The position numbers and the translations under genes were made by a program. This document shows positions 39,608-47,278 of a stretch of 64,000 nucleotides of DNA, piece by piece. The DNA lies in the NCBI RefSeq assembly GCF_048213115.1, contig NZ_CP172404.1, positions 1,984,001 to 2,048,000 of the forward strand, read 5' to 3'. Under the pieces are notes generated by a model. It saw only the letters and a program-made list of their open reading frames with translations, made no database searches and was not told the origin of the DNA. This DNA comes from Niveibacterium terrae (lineage in GTDB: Bacteria > Pseudomonadota > Gammaproteobacteria > Burkholderiales > Rhodocyclaceae). Each line of letters opens with the position of its first letter. Positions within the stretch are counted from its first letter, which is position 1.

Positions 39608-40143
39608 CACTTCTTGTCCTCTTCGATGTAGCGGGACAGGAACAGGCTTTGCGCGATCACGAAGACCAGCATCAGGCCAATTCCCCCGAAAGCCTTGAAA
39701 TTGACCCAGGTGGCCTCCGAAAACTGGTAGGCAATGACCAGATTCAGCGCGCCCATCGCGGTGAAGAAACCTATCCACGACCAGGTCAGCCGGGTCCATA
39801 CCGGGGCCGGCAGTTCGAGCTGGGTGCCGAGCATGCTGCGCAGCGGATTGCGGCCGAACAGCGTCAGGCTGACCGTGATGCCGGCTGCCATGCCCCAGTA
39901 CAGCACGGTCGGCTTCCATTTGATGAAGGTCGGGTTGTGCAGGAACAGGGTCAGCGAGCCGAAGATCACGACGACGGCCAGTGTGAACCACATCATCGGT
40001 TCGATCTTCTTGCGGATGAAGTAGGCCCACGCAAACTGAAGAACCGTCGCGGCGATCGCCACCTTGGTCGCCGTGTAGATGTCGGAGAAGCGGTAGGCGA
40101 TAAAGAAGAGCAGAACCGGGAACAGGTCGAAGAAGATTTTCAT
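39607..40143 (-). CDS. yciB: Inner membrane septation protein YciB (IspA)
   Basis: 178 residues with about five transmembrane helices (FFDLFPVLLFFIAYRF at the start, LYWGMAAGITVSLTLFGRNP in the middle, ending LSRYIEEDKK). Matches the intracellular septation protein family involved in envelope synthesis and cell division. Length equals E. coli YciB (179). First gene of the yciB-yciI-bolA chain. Confidence 0.93.
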   Translation of the reverse strand: MKIFFDLFPVLLFFIAYRFSDIYTATKVAIAATVLQFAWAYFIRKKIEPMMWFTLAVVVIFGSLTLFLHNPTFIKWKPTVLYWGMAAGITVSLTLFGRNPLRSMLGTQLELPAPVWTRLTWSWIGFFTAMGALNLVIAYQFSEATWVNFKAFGGIGLMLVFVIAQSLFLSRYIEEDKK

Positions 40144-40152
40144 GAGGGATGA

Positions 40153-41484
40153 TTATAGCGAGGAGAGCGGAAGGACGAGGCTTGCGGCAAGCCCGCCGCC
40201 TTCGCGGGGCAGCAGTTCGAGGCGGCCGCCGTGCGCGCGGGCGATCCGGTCGACGATCGCAAGGCCCAGACCGGAGCCGCTCGCATCGGTGCGCGCGGCT
40301 TCCAGTCGGGTGAAGGGACGCTTGAGGCGTTCAACCTCGGAGGGCGGGATGCCCGGCCCGCGATCGAGCACGGCGAGGCGCGCAAACCCGTTCTCGCGGC
40401 TCACCGTGACATCGATATTCTGCTCTCGCCCGGCATAGCGCAATGCGTTGTCGATCAGGTTCGAGAGCGCGCGGCGCAGCGCTTTCTGGCGTCCCGCATA
40501 GGCGAGCTTCGCGGGGCGGCTCAAGAGCGTGACCGGCAGGCCGCGGCGGATATAGTCGCCGACCAGATCGTCGGCGAGCACGGCCAGATCCATCGCTCCG
40601 GCCTTCTCTTCGGAGTCGCCGCGGGCAAAATCGAGGAACTGGGAGATGATCGCCCCCATCTCCTCGATGTCGGTGGACATCGCCTCGACTTCCTCGGGCG
40701 GAGCGCCACTCATCTCGACGCCCAGGCGCAGCCTCGCCAGAGGCGTTCTCAGGTCGTGCGAGACGCCGGCCAGCACCAGCGCCCGATCCGATTCGAGCTG
40801 GGCGAGATCGCGCGACATCTGGTTGAAGGCGCGACCGACTTCGGCGAGCTCGACGGGCCCGCTCTCGGGCAGGGGGTCGTGTACGCCCCCCCGGCCGACG
40901 GTCCGGGCCGCTTGGGCGAGCTGAGCGAGCGGGCGTGCGATATGGCGCACAGTCATGAAGGCGCCGATCAGCGCGAGCAGCAGCGCCGCGCTGGCCCAGC
41001 CTAGCCATTCGGCGGTACGTCCGTGCTGGATCTTGGCGCGCGGCAGCATGACCCAGAACATGTTGCTGCTGTCGTCGGGGTCAAGCAGGAAACTGACCCA
41101 GATCCCTTCAACGCCTTCGCGCGCCGAAGCGAGCAGCGTGTCCGGACCGAGGTGCTTTTTGACCTCGGCTTCGAGTTCGCGCATCAGCGGCGTGTCGGGG
41201 AGCGGCTTGAGCCGATCGCCCGGCTCGGCCGGGTAGATCCTGAGTCCTTCCTGAACGGTCAGGTCGCGCAGCAGCGCCTGCCTGAGCAAGGGGTCGGCGT
41301 TGACGACCGCCGCCCGCGTCAGGTTCACGACGCTGACCAGCATTTGCGCGGTCTGGCGCGCGCGGGGCCGCTCTTCAAAGCGCGTGAAGATCTGGAACCA
41401 GGCGGCCAGAGACAGGCCGATCAGCAGTGCGATCAGCGCAAAAGTGCGCCAGAGCAGACTGCGTGGAGCGATGGTGATCCGCAC
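40153..41484 (-). CDS. envZ: EnvZ-type osmosensor histidine kinase
   Basis: 443 residues from a GTG that abuts the ompR stop. Two transmembrane helices (~residues 13-32 and ~162-180) flank a periplasmic domain; a HAMP linker follows. The phosphorylated His243 lies in GVSHDLRTPLARLRLG, an EnvZ-type H-box. The ATPase part carries the N-box (LIDNALRY) and GPGIPPSEVERL and GSGLGLAIVDRIARAHGG. It phosphorylates the neighbouring OmpR. Confidence 0.92.
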   Translation of the reverse strand: MRITIAPRSLLWRTFALIALLIGLSLAAWFQIFTRFEERPRARQTAQMLVSVVNLTRAAVVNADPLLRQALLRDLTVQEGLRIYPAEPGDRLKPLPDTPLMRELEAEVKKHLGPDTLLASAREGVEGIWVSFLLDPDDSSNMFWVMLPRAKIQHGRTAEWLGWASAALLLALIGAFMTVRHIARPLAQLAQAARTVGRGGVHDPLPESGPVELAEVGRAFNQMSRDLAQLESDRALVLAGVSHDLRTPLARLRLGVEMSGAPPEEVEAMSTDIEEMGAIISQFLDFARGDSEEKAGAMDLAVLADDLVGDYIRRGLPVTLLSRPAKLAYAGRQKALRRALSNLIDNALRYAGREQNIDVTVSRENGFARLAVLDRGPGIPPSEVERLKRPFTRLEAARTDASGSGLGLAIVDRIARAHGGRLELLPREGGGLAASLVLPLSSL

Positions 41485-42216
41485 TCAGGAAGCCGTTGCC
41501 TGTCCGTCGGGGACGAAAACGTAGCCAAAGCCCCAGACAGTCTGGATGTAGCGGGGCCGCGACGGTTCTTCCTCGACGAGTTTACGCAGGCGGGAGACCT
41601 GGACGTCGATCGAACGGTCAAAAGCGTCGTACTCGCGACCGCGAGCGAGCTCCATCAGCTTGTCGCGCGACAGTGGCTGGCGCGGATGCTGGAGCAAGAC
41701 CTTGAGCAGCGCGAACTCCCCGGTGGTCAGCGCCTGTTCGACCGAGTCGCGGCACAGCGTCCGGGTCGCGAGGTTGACCGTGACCTGACCGAAGCTGACG
41801 ACTTCATCGGCAGCGGCCGGCGCGCCGGGGGGCGTGCGCGGTTTGCGGCGCAGCACCGCATGGATGCGCGCGACCAGTTCGCGCGGATTGAATGGCTTGG
41901 GCAGATAGTCGTCCGCCCCCATCTCCAGGCCGACGATCCGGTCGACTTCGTCGCCCTTCGCGGTCAGCATGATGATGGGCAGATCGCTGTTCGCCCCCCT
42001 GAGCCGGCGGCAGATCGACAAACCGTCCTCACCGGGAAGCATCAGGTCGAGAACCAGAAGGTCGGCGTGCTCGCGGGTCAGAGCCCGGTCCATCGCAGTC
42101 GCGTCGGCGACGGCCTTGACGCCAAAGCCCTGCTCTTCGAGATAGCGTTCGAGCAGGTTGCGCAGGCGGGCGTCGTCATCGACGATCAGGATGCGGTAAC
42201 GTTCCTTGTTTTCCAT
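41485..42216 (-). CDS. ompR: OmpR-type response regulator
   Basis: 243 residues. Receiver domain: ILIVDDDARLRNLLERYLEE, phosphorylation Asp in LLVLDLMLPGEDGLSICRRL, and Lys in YLPKPFNPREL. The C-terminal winged helix has TTGEFALLKVLLQHPRQPLS and FDRSIDVQVSRLRKLVEE, ending with YVFVPDGQ. Start chosen at 42216 for length (E. coli OmpR 239) and an AGGA upstream; an ATG three codons earlier is possible. Two tandem palindromes lie just upstream, suggesting autoregulation. Confidence 0.92.
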   Translation of the reverse strand: MENKERYRILIVDDDARLRNLLERYLEEQGFGVKAVADATAMDRALTREHADLLVLDLMLPGEDGLSICRRLRGANSDLPIIMLTAKGDEVDRIVGLEMGADDYLPKPFNPRELVARIHAVLRRKPRTPPGAPAAADEVVSFGQVTVNLATRTLCRDSVEQALTTGEFALLKVLLQHPRQPLSRDKLMELARGREYDAFDRSIDVQVSRLRKLVEEEPSRPRYIQTVWGFGYVFVPDGQATAS

Positions 42217-42263
42217 GACCGCCATCCTATCGGGTCGCGGGCGAGACGACCAGATCCCTCGCG

Positions 42264-42307
42264 GTAAGCGTTCGTTACGGTGTTCCGGCTGCGTAACCAT
42301 TGCTTAC
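42264..42307. promoter_or_regulatory. Two tandem GTAA-N7-TTAC sites between ompR and a divergent gene
   Basis: GTAA-N7-TTAC occurs at 42264-42278 and again at 42293-42307, 29 bases apart, about 50 bases upstream of the ompR start. The spacing of nearly three helical turns puts them on the same face. A likely operator for OmpR itself or another dimeric regulator. Confidence 0.55.
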
Positions 42308-42401
42308 AAGACCGCGCCCAGCTCACACATATGATTTACCCCGTTTTTGGAACATCGCTGCCAGCGAAGAGATTCTTTGCGCCGACGCTTGAGGAAACAC
42401 C

Positions 42402-42746
42402 ATGAAGTTCTCCCGCCACGAAGTCAGAACCCTGTCGCTCGCCGCCACGGTGTTCGCTGTGGTGGCCTCATCTTCCGCCCTGGCCGCCGGAATGCGCATC
42501 CTGCCTCAGCGGGACACCCATCCGGATCCCGCCGAGGAACGCCGGGACGAACCCAAGTTGCGCCACCAGGAGCGCCATGGCTTGCGCGAAGAACTCCGCC
42601 AGAGCCAGAGAGAGGGACTCACCCCCGCCGTGGGCTTCGATTCCGGGTACGAATCGCGCGCCCCGCGGCGAATGTCGCCTGAAGAGCGGCGCCAGCTGCG
42701 CCGTGAAATCAACGACGCTGCCCACAAGCTTTACGGCGAACGCTGA
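42402..42746 (+). CDS. Small secreted protein of unknown function
   Basis: 114 residues. A signal peptide (LSLAATVFAVVASSSALAAG) ends near residue 30. The mature part is short, highly charged and probably disordered, with a conserved-looking C-terminus RRMSPEERRQLRREINDAAH that I have seen in unannotated betaproteobacterial exported proteins. Divergent from ompR, so it may be an OmpR-controlled envelope protein; that is inference. No family name. Confidence 0.75.
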   Translation: MKFSRHEVRTLSLAATVFAVVASSSALAAGMRILPQRDTHPDPAEERRDEPKLRHQERHGLREELRQSQREGLTPAVGFDSGYESRAPRRMSPEERRQLRREINDAAHKLYGER

Positions 42747-42861
42747 CTCGCGCTTGACCGCTATCAAGAGCGCTCCACGGCGCTGCGCGTAAGTTCTGTC
42801 GCGACAGCGCGGCATTTCCCTGTCCGACTGTGGCCGCGCGGAATGAGTGGGAGCTAGCGAT

Positions 42862-44412
42862 ATGCTTACCAAAACCGCTGTCGATGCGCTGGAAAAGCGT
42901 CGCTCGGCCCTTCGCCTGGGCGGGGGGGCTGACAAACTGGCTGCCCGGCACGAAAAGGGGCAGCTCGGAGCGCGCGAGCGGCTCGATAAACTCTTCTCTG
43001 CCGGGACCTTCCAGGAGACGGGCGCGCATGTGCGCCACAGTGCGACTTCGTTCGGACTGTCCGGACGGGAATTCCCTGCCGACGGAGTCATCACCGGCAC
43101 CGGCTTCATCGGCAACCTTCAGGTCGCCGCGTTCAGCCAGGACTTCACGGTCTGCGCCGGAACCCTGGGCAAGGCGCACGCCGAAAAAATCTCGCGCCTG
43201 ATGAAGTATGTGCAGAACCTGGGCATTCCGCTGATCGCATTCCAGGATTCGGGCGGTGCGCGGATCCAGGAGGGCGTCGATGCGCTGTCCGGCTATGGCG
43301 ACGTGTTCTATGCGAACGTGCTGCTCTCCGGCGTCGTGCCGCAGATCGCCGCGGTCCTCGGCCCCTGCGCGGGCGGCGCGGCTTACTCGCCTGCGCTGAT
43401 GGACTTCGTCGTGATGACGCGCAGCAACGCGCAGATGTTCATCACCGGTCCCGAAGTGATCAAGGCGGTGACCGGGCGGGCAACGACGATGGACGAGGTC
43501 GGCGGCGCCCAGATGCATGCAAGCGTCAGCGGCAACGTGCACTTCATTGCCGAGGATGACGAGGACGCAATCGGGATCATCAAGCGCCTGCTCTCCTATC
43601 TTCCCGCCAACAACACCGAGGATCCTCCGCACCGGCTGGACCCGGATATCGACCTCTCGCTCGATGAGGGCATGGCGGCGCTGATTCCCGACGATCCCGG
43701 CGAGCCTTTCGATATTCACACGGTCATCGCGCGGCTCGTCGATGGTGGCGATTTCCTTGAAGTTCATGCGAGCTTCGCGCTGAACCTGGTTGTCGGTTTC
43801 GCGCGCATCGCCGGAGTCGTCGTCGGCATCGTCGCGAACCAGCCTTCGGTGATGGCCGGAGCTCTGGACATCAACGCCTCCGACAAGGCCTCGCGCTTCA
43901 TCCGTTTCTGCAATGCATTCAACATTCCGCTGCTGACCCTGGTCGATGTCCCGGGCTTTCTGCCCGGAGTTGATCAGGAGCGGGGCGCGATCATCCGGCA
44001 CGGCGCGAAGCTGCTCTTCGCCTATGCGTCCTGCACGACGCCGAAGATCACGGTCGTTCTGCGCAAGGCTTACGGAGGGTCTTATCTCGCGATGTGCAGC
44101 CAGGAGATGGGGGCCGACATGGTTTTCGCCTGGCCTTGCGCCGAAATCGCGGTGATGGGAGCTGAAGCGGCGGTTTCGCTGCTCTACCGGCGCGAGATCG
44201 AACAGGCCGAGGACAAGAAGGCGAAGATAGCCGAACTCGCCCAGGGCTATCGTGACGAGTTCGCATCCCCCTATGTTTCAGCCGGGAAGGGTTACATCAC
44301 CGACGTGATCCAGCCCGGCGAGACCCGGGCGGCCTTGCGCCTCGCTTTCCGCAAAACGCTCGCAAAGCGCGAACGGCGGCCCGCGAAGAAGCACGGCAAC
44401 ATCCCGCTCTGA
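42862..44412 (+). CDS. mmdA: Carboxyltransferase subunit, methylmalonyl-CoA decarboxylase/propionyl-CoA carboxylase beta type
   Basis: 516 residues with two crotonase-like halves. GKAHAEKISRLMKYVQNLGI, FQDSGGARIQEGVDALSGYG, GPCAGGAAYSPALMDF, TGPEVIKAVTGRATT and the second-half VDVPGFLPGVDQERGAIIRH are the carboxyltransferase signatures. Length equals MmdA (about 510) and PccB. GGGAGCTAGCGAT precedes the ATG. The next two genes are a small membrane-anchor-like protein and a biotin carrier, which is the layout of sodium-pumping methylmalonyl-CoA decarboxylase rather than of propionyl-CoA carboxylase (no biotin carboxylase beside it). Direction of reaction is therefore probably decarboxylation, but not certain. 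Confidence 0.88.
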   Translation: MLTKTAVDALEKRRSALRLGGGADKLAARHEKGQLGARERLDKLFSAGTFQETGAHVRHSATSFGLSGREFPADGVITGTGFIGNLQVAAFSQDFTVCAGTLGKAHAEKISRLMKYVQNLGIPLIAFQDSGGARIQEGVDALSGYGDVFYANVLLSGVVPQIAAVLGPCAGGAAYSPALMDFVVMTRSNAQMFITGPEVIKAVTGRATTMDEVGGAQMHASVSGNVHFIAEDDEDAIGIIKRLLSYLPANNTEDPPHRLDPDIDLSLDEGMAALIPDDPGEPFDIHTVIARLVDGGDFLEVHASFALNLVVGFARIAGVVVGIVANQPSVMAGALDINASDKASRFIRFCNAFNIPLLTLVDVPGFLPGVDQERGAIIRHGAKLLFAYASCTTPKITVVLRKAYGGSYLAMCSQEMGADMVFAWPCAEIAVMGAEAAVSLLYRREIEQAEDKKAKIAELAQGYRDEFASPYVSAGKGYITDVIQPGETRAALRLAFRKTLAKRERRPAKKHGNIPL

Positions 44413-44419
44413 GGCCGCG

Positions 44420-44728
44420 ATGGAAACGATCTTCTCAGGCCCGCTTGGCGCTCTTCTGCTCGCCGCGCTGCTCGGCACGGCCGCGGTGCTCTATTTCCTG
44501 CGCAAGAACGCGCCGCGCCTGGAGCCGGCTCGCGCCGCGCCCGCCCGCTTCGCGGGCGTTCCGCCCGAGCACGTCGCGGCGATCGCCGCCGCGCTCGCGG
44601 CCCTGCCGGGCCGGCGGCGCATCGTCCATATCGAAGTCCAGCGTGGTACGCGCAACTGGAGCGGGCAGGCGAGACTGGATCATCACTCCCATTCGATTGA
44701 CAAGTACCGGCGCGGCGCAAGCTGGTGA
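44420..44728 (+). CDS. OadG/MmdD-like small membrane subunit
   Basis: 102 residues: one N-terminal membrane helix (GPLGALLLAALLGTAAVLYF), a Pro/Ala-rich stretch, and a soluble tail containing PEHVAAIAAALAAL and VQRGTRNWSGQARL. Small subunits of oxaloacetate and methylmalonyl-CoA decarboxylases have exactly this plan and hold the carboxyltransferase and biotin carrier to the membrane. Sequence similarity is too weak for certainty. Seven bases after mmdA, 24 before the biotin carrier. Confidence 0.65.
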   Translation: METIFSGPLGALLLAALLGTAAVLYFLRKNAPRLEPARAAPARFAGVPPEHVAAIAAALAALPGRRRIVHIEVQRGTRNWSGQARLDHHSHSIDKYRRGASW

Positions 44729-44752
44729 GCCACCCCCTCCGAGGAAACGATC

Positions 44753-45142
44753 ATGGAACGCAGATACCGCATCACCGTCGATGGACACCCCTATACCGTG
44801 ACCGTCGAGGAACTCGGCGGAACTGCTGCACCTCACCCGGCTGACGCGCCGCGTTCGCCCCGCAGCGAAGCTCCGGCTCAGGCGCCCGCACCTGCGCCCG
44901 TCGCGGCAGCCCCTGTGCCCGCCGCGGCACCCGGTGCGGTGGTCAGCAGCCTCGGTGGCGTCGTCGAAAAGATCCACGTCGCGGTTGGCGACGCGGTCGC
45001 GGTTGGCGACACGCTGATCACGATCGAAGCGATGAAGATGAAGAACGCGATCGTCGCGCCGAGCGCGGGGGTCGTCGGCACGATCAGCGTCGCGGTCGGC
45101 GAGACCGTGGACTCGGGGCAGATTCTTCTGACTCTGGCCTGA
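44753..45142 (+). CDS. mmdC: Biotin carrier subunit of the decarboxylase
   Basis: 129 residues. An N-terminal strand region (RRYRITVDGHPYTVTVEELG) is followed by a Pro/Ala-rich flexible linker (~residues 37-62) and a biotinyl domain with the acceptor Lys in IEAMKMKNAIVAPSAG. The swinging biotin carries CO2 between the carboxyltransferase and, in the pumping enzymes, the membrane beta subunit. No beta subunit gene follows; the next gene is an EF-G paralogue. Confidence 0.9.
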   Translation: MERRYRITVDGHPYTVTVEELGGTAAPHPADAPRSPRSEAPAQAPAPAPVAAAPVPAAAPGAVVSSLGGVVEKIHVAVGDAVAVGDTLITIEAMKMKNAIVAPSAGVVGTISVAVGETVDSGQILLTLA

Positions 45143-45186
45143 AGGAGAGAGATTCGGCAGCTCGGTTCAAAAACCAGGGAGGCATC

Positions 45187-47229
45187 ATGACGTCCGGCAG
45201 GCTTTGCGATATCCGTAACCTTGCTCTGGTGGGTGCTTCTGGAGCGGGAAAAACCACCTTGCTCGAATCCCTGCTCGTCGCCGCGGGGGCGATCGGCAGC
45301 GCCGGCTCAGTCGAAAAAGGGACGACAGTCAGCGATTACGATCCGCTCGAAAAGACGCTCGGACATTCGCTGAACACTTCGGTCTGTCACCTCGACTGGG
45401 CGGAGTGCGCGGTCAATCTTCTCGATACCCCGGGAACCCCTGATCTTCTTGGTCGGGCGCAGAGCGCGCTGGACGCGGTCGAGACCACGCTGGTCTGCGT
45501 GCGCGCCAGCGGCGGTGTCGGAACGCTGACCCGGCGGGTCATGGAAGAGGCGAACGGCCTGTGCCGGATGATGGTCGTGACCGGAATCGATGTTCCGGGC
45601 GTCGATCTCGCGGCGCTCGTCGGCCGCTTCGCCGAGATCTTCGGCAAGGTCTGCCTGCCGATCAATCTGCCGACTCCGGATCTCTCTGGTGTCGTCGACT
45701 GCTTCTTCGCACCCGACCCCGATGCCGAGACGGCTTTCTCGTCGGTGCGCGCCGCCCACGAAGCGCTGATCGACCAGGTCGTCGAACTCGACGAGGAGTT
45801 GATGACGGTCTATCTGGAGCAGGGGGAGTCGCTGACACCCGAACAGCTCCACGCACCGTTCGAGAAGGCGCTGCGCGAAGGGCACCTGATACCGGTCTGC
45901 TTTACCTCGGCGCGCTCGGGTTCCGGCGTGCGCGAACTGCTGGAGCTGATCGCGAAGCTGATGCCCAGCCCCGAAGAGGGCAATCCCGCGCACTTTCTGC
46001 GCGGCGAAGGCGAGGGGGCCGAGGATCTTGTCGCCTCCCCGGATCCTGCTGCCCACCTCGTGGCCCATGTGTTCCAGATCGCCAATGACGCCTATCGCGG
46101 CAAGCTCGCGATCTTCCGTATCCACCAGGGAACGCTGCGCGCGGGTTCCCAGATCTTCGTCGGCGATGCGCGCAAGACGGTCAAGGTCGCGCATCTGCTC
46201 AGACTTCAGGGCAGGAACCAGCAGGAAGTTTCCTCCGCCGGGCCGGGCGAGATCTGCGCACTGGCCCGAATCGAAGAAATCCACCGCGACGCGGTGCTGC
46301 ACGATTCGCACGACGAGGATCTGCTGCATCGCGCGCCGCGCGTCTTTCCTCAGCCCGTTGCCGGTCTGGCGCTGCGGCCGACCAAGCTCGGCGACGAGCA
46401 GAAGCTCGCCGATGCGCTCGGACAACTGTGCGAGGAGGATCCCTGTCTCGCCGTCGAATACGATATCCAGGGCAAGCAGACCGTGGTTCGCGCCATGGGG
46501 CAGCCGCACCTGAAGATCCTCTGCGAGGCGCTGAGCCAGCGTTGGGGGCTCAAGCTCGACACTGCGCCTCCCGCCGTTCCCTATCGCGAGACGATAGGCG
46601 CAGTGGGGCAGGCGCGCTATCGGCACAAGAAGCAGAGCGGGGGGGCCGGACAGTTCGGCGAGGTCGAGCTCAGGGTCGAGCCGCTTGCCCGCGGTTCGGG
46701 CTTCGAATTCGTCGATCAGGTCAAGGGAGGCACGATTCCCGGCCAGTTCATGCCCGCGGTCGAGAAGGGCGTGCGCCAGGCGCTCGCGGAAGGCGCGCTG
46801 GCCGGCTTCCCGATCCAGGATCTGCGCGTCGTGGTTCTGGACGGCAAGCACCATGCGGTCGATTCGAACGAAGTCTCCTTCGTCAGCGCTGCGCGGCACG
46901 CGGTGCTCGAAGCGATCGCGCTGAGCCGGCCGCAGCTGCTCGAACCCTATGTAACGGCTCTGGTCCGGACCCGGGACGGGATGTTCGGCAGCGTCTCGGG
47001 CGAAATATCGGCGCGCCGGGGGCGTTTGCTGGGCACCGACAGCCCTCAGGCGGGCTGGACCGAGATCAACGCCCAGCTGCCTCTTGCCGAGATGGACGGC
47101 TTCGAAGCCCGGATCAAGTCTCTGCTGGCCGGAGATTGCGGTCTGACGGTCAGCTTCAGCCACTACGAGAACGCCCCGCTCGACATTCAATCGCGGCTGG
47201 CCAGGGCCTGGGAGGTGGGGGAGCAGTAG
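45187..47229 (+). CDS. Elongation factor G paralogue (FusA2-like) with altered GTPase motifs
   Basis: 680 residues with EF-G domain order. G1 is GASGAGKTTLLE. G3 reads DTPGTPDL, so the His that EF-G uses for GTP hydrolysis (DTPGHVDF) is replaced. G4, normally NKxD, reads TGID, so guanine recognition should be impaired. Domains II-V are well kept (YRGKLAIFRIHQGTLRAGSQ, GGAGQFGEVELRVEP, MDGFEARIKSLLAG). FusA2-type proteins cannot replace EF-G and are thought to act in stress or ribosome rescue. It starts 44 bases after the biotin carrier, with a plain GGGAGG. Confidence 0.85.
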   Translation: MTSGRLCDIRNLALVGASGAGKTTLLESLLVAAGAIGSAGSVEKGTTVSDYDPLEKTLGHSLNTSVCHLDWAECAVNLLDTPGTPDLLGRAQSALDAVETTLVCVRASGGVGTLTRRVMEEANGLCRMMVVTGIDVPGVDLAALVGRFAEIFGKVCLPINLPTPDLSGVVDCFFAPDPDAETAFSSVRAAHEALIDQVVELDEELMTVYLEQGESLTPEQLHAPFEKALREGHLIPVCFTSARSGSGVRELLELIAKLMPSPEEGNPAHFLRGEGEGAEDLVASPDPAAHLVAHVFQIANDAYRGKLAIFRIHQGTLRAGSQIFVGDARKTVKVAHLLRLQGRNQQEVSSAGPGEICALARIEEIHRDAVLHDSHDEDLLHRAPRVFPQPVAGLALRPTKLGDEQKLADALGQLCEEDPCLAVEYDIQGKQTVVRAMGQPHLKILCEALSQRWGLKLDTAPPAVPYRETIGAVGQARYRHKKQSGGAGQFGEVELRVEPLARGSGFEFVDQVKGGTIPGQFMPAVEKGVRQALAEGALAGFPIQDLRVVVLDGKHHAVDSNEVSFVSAARHAVLEAIALSRPQLLEPYVTALVRTRDGMFGSVSGEISARRGRLLGTDSPQAGWTEINAQLPLAEMDGFEARIKSLLAGDCGLTVSFSHYENAPLDIQSRLARAWEVGEQ

Positions 47230-47278
47230 CCGGCCTGGACAGTGTAGGATCGCGTGCTCACATATCCGGCTGATCGTG

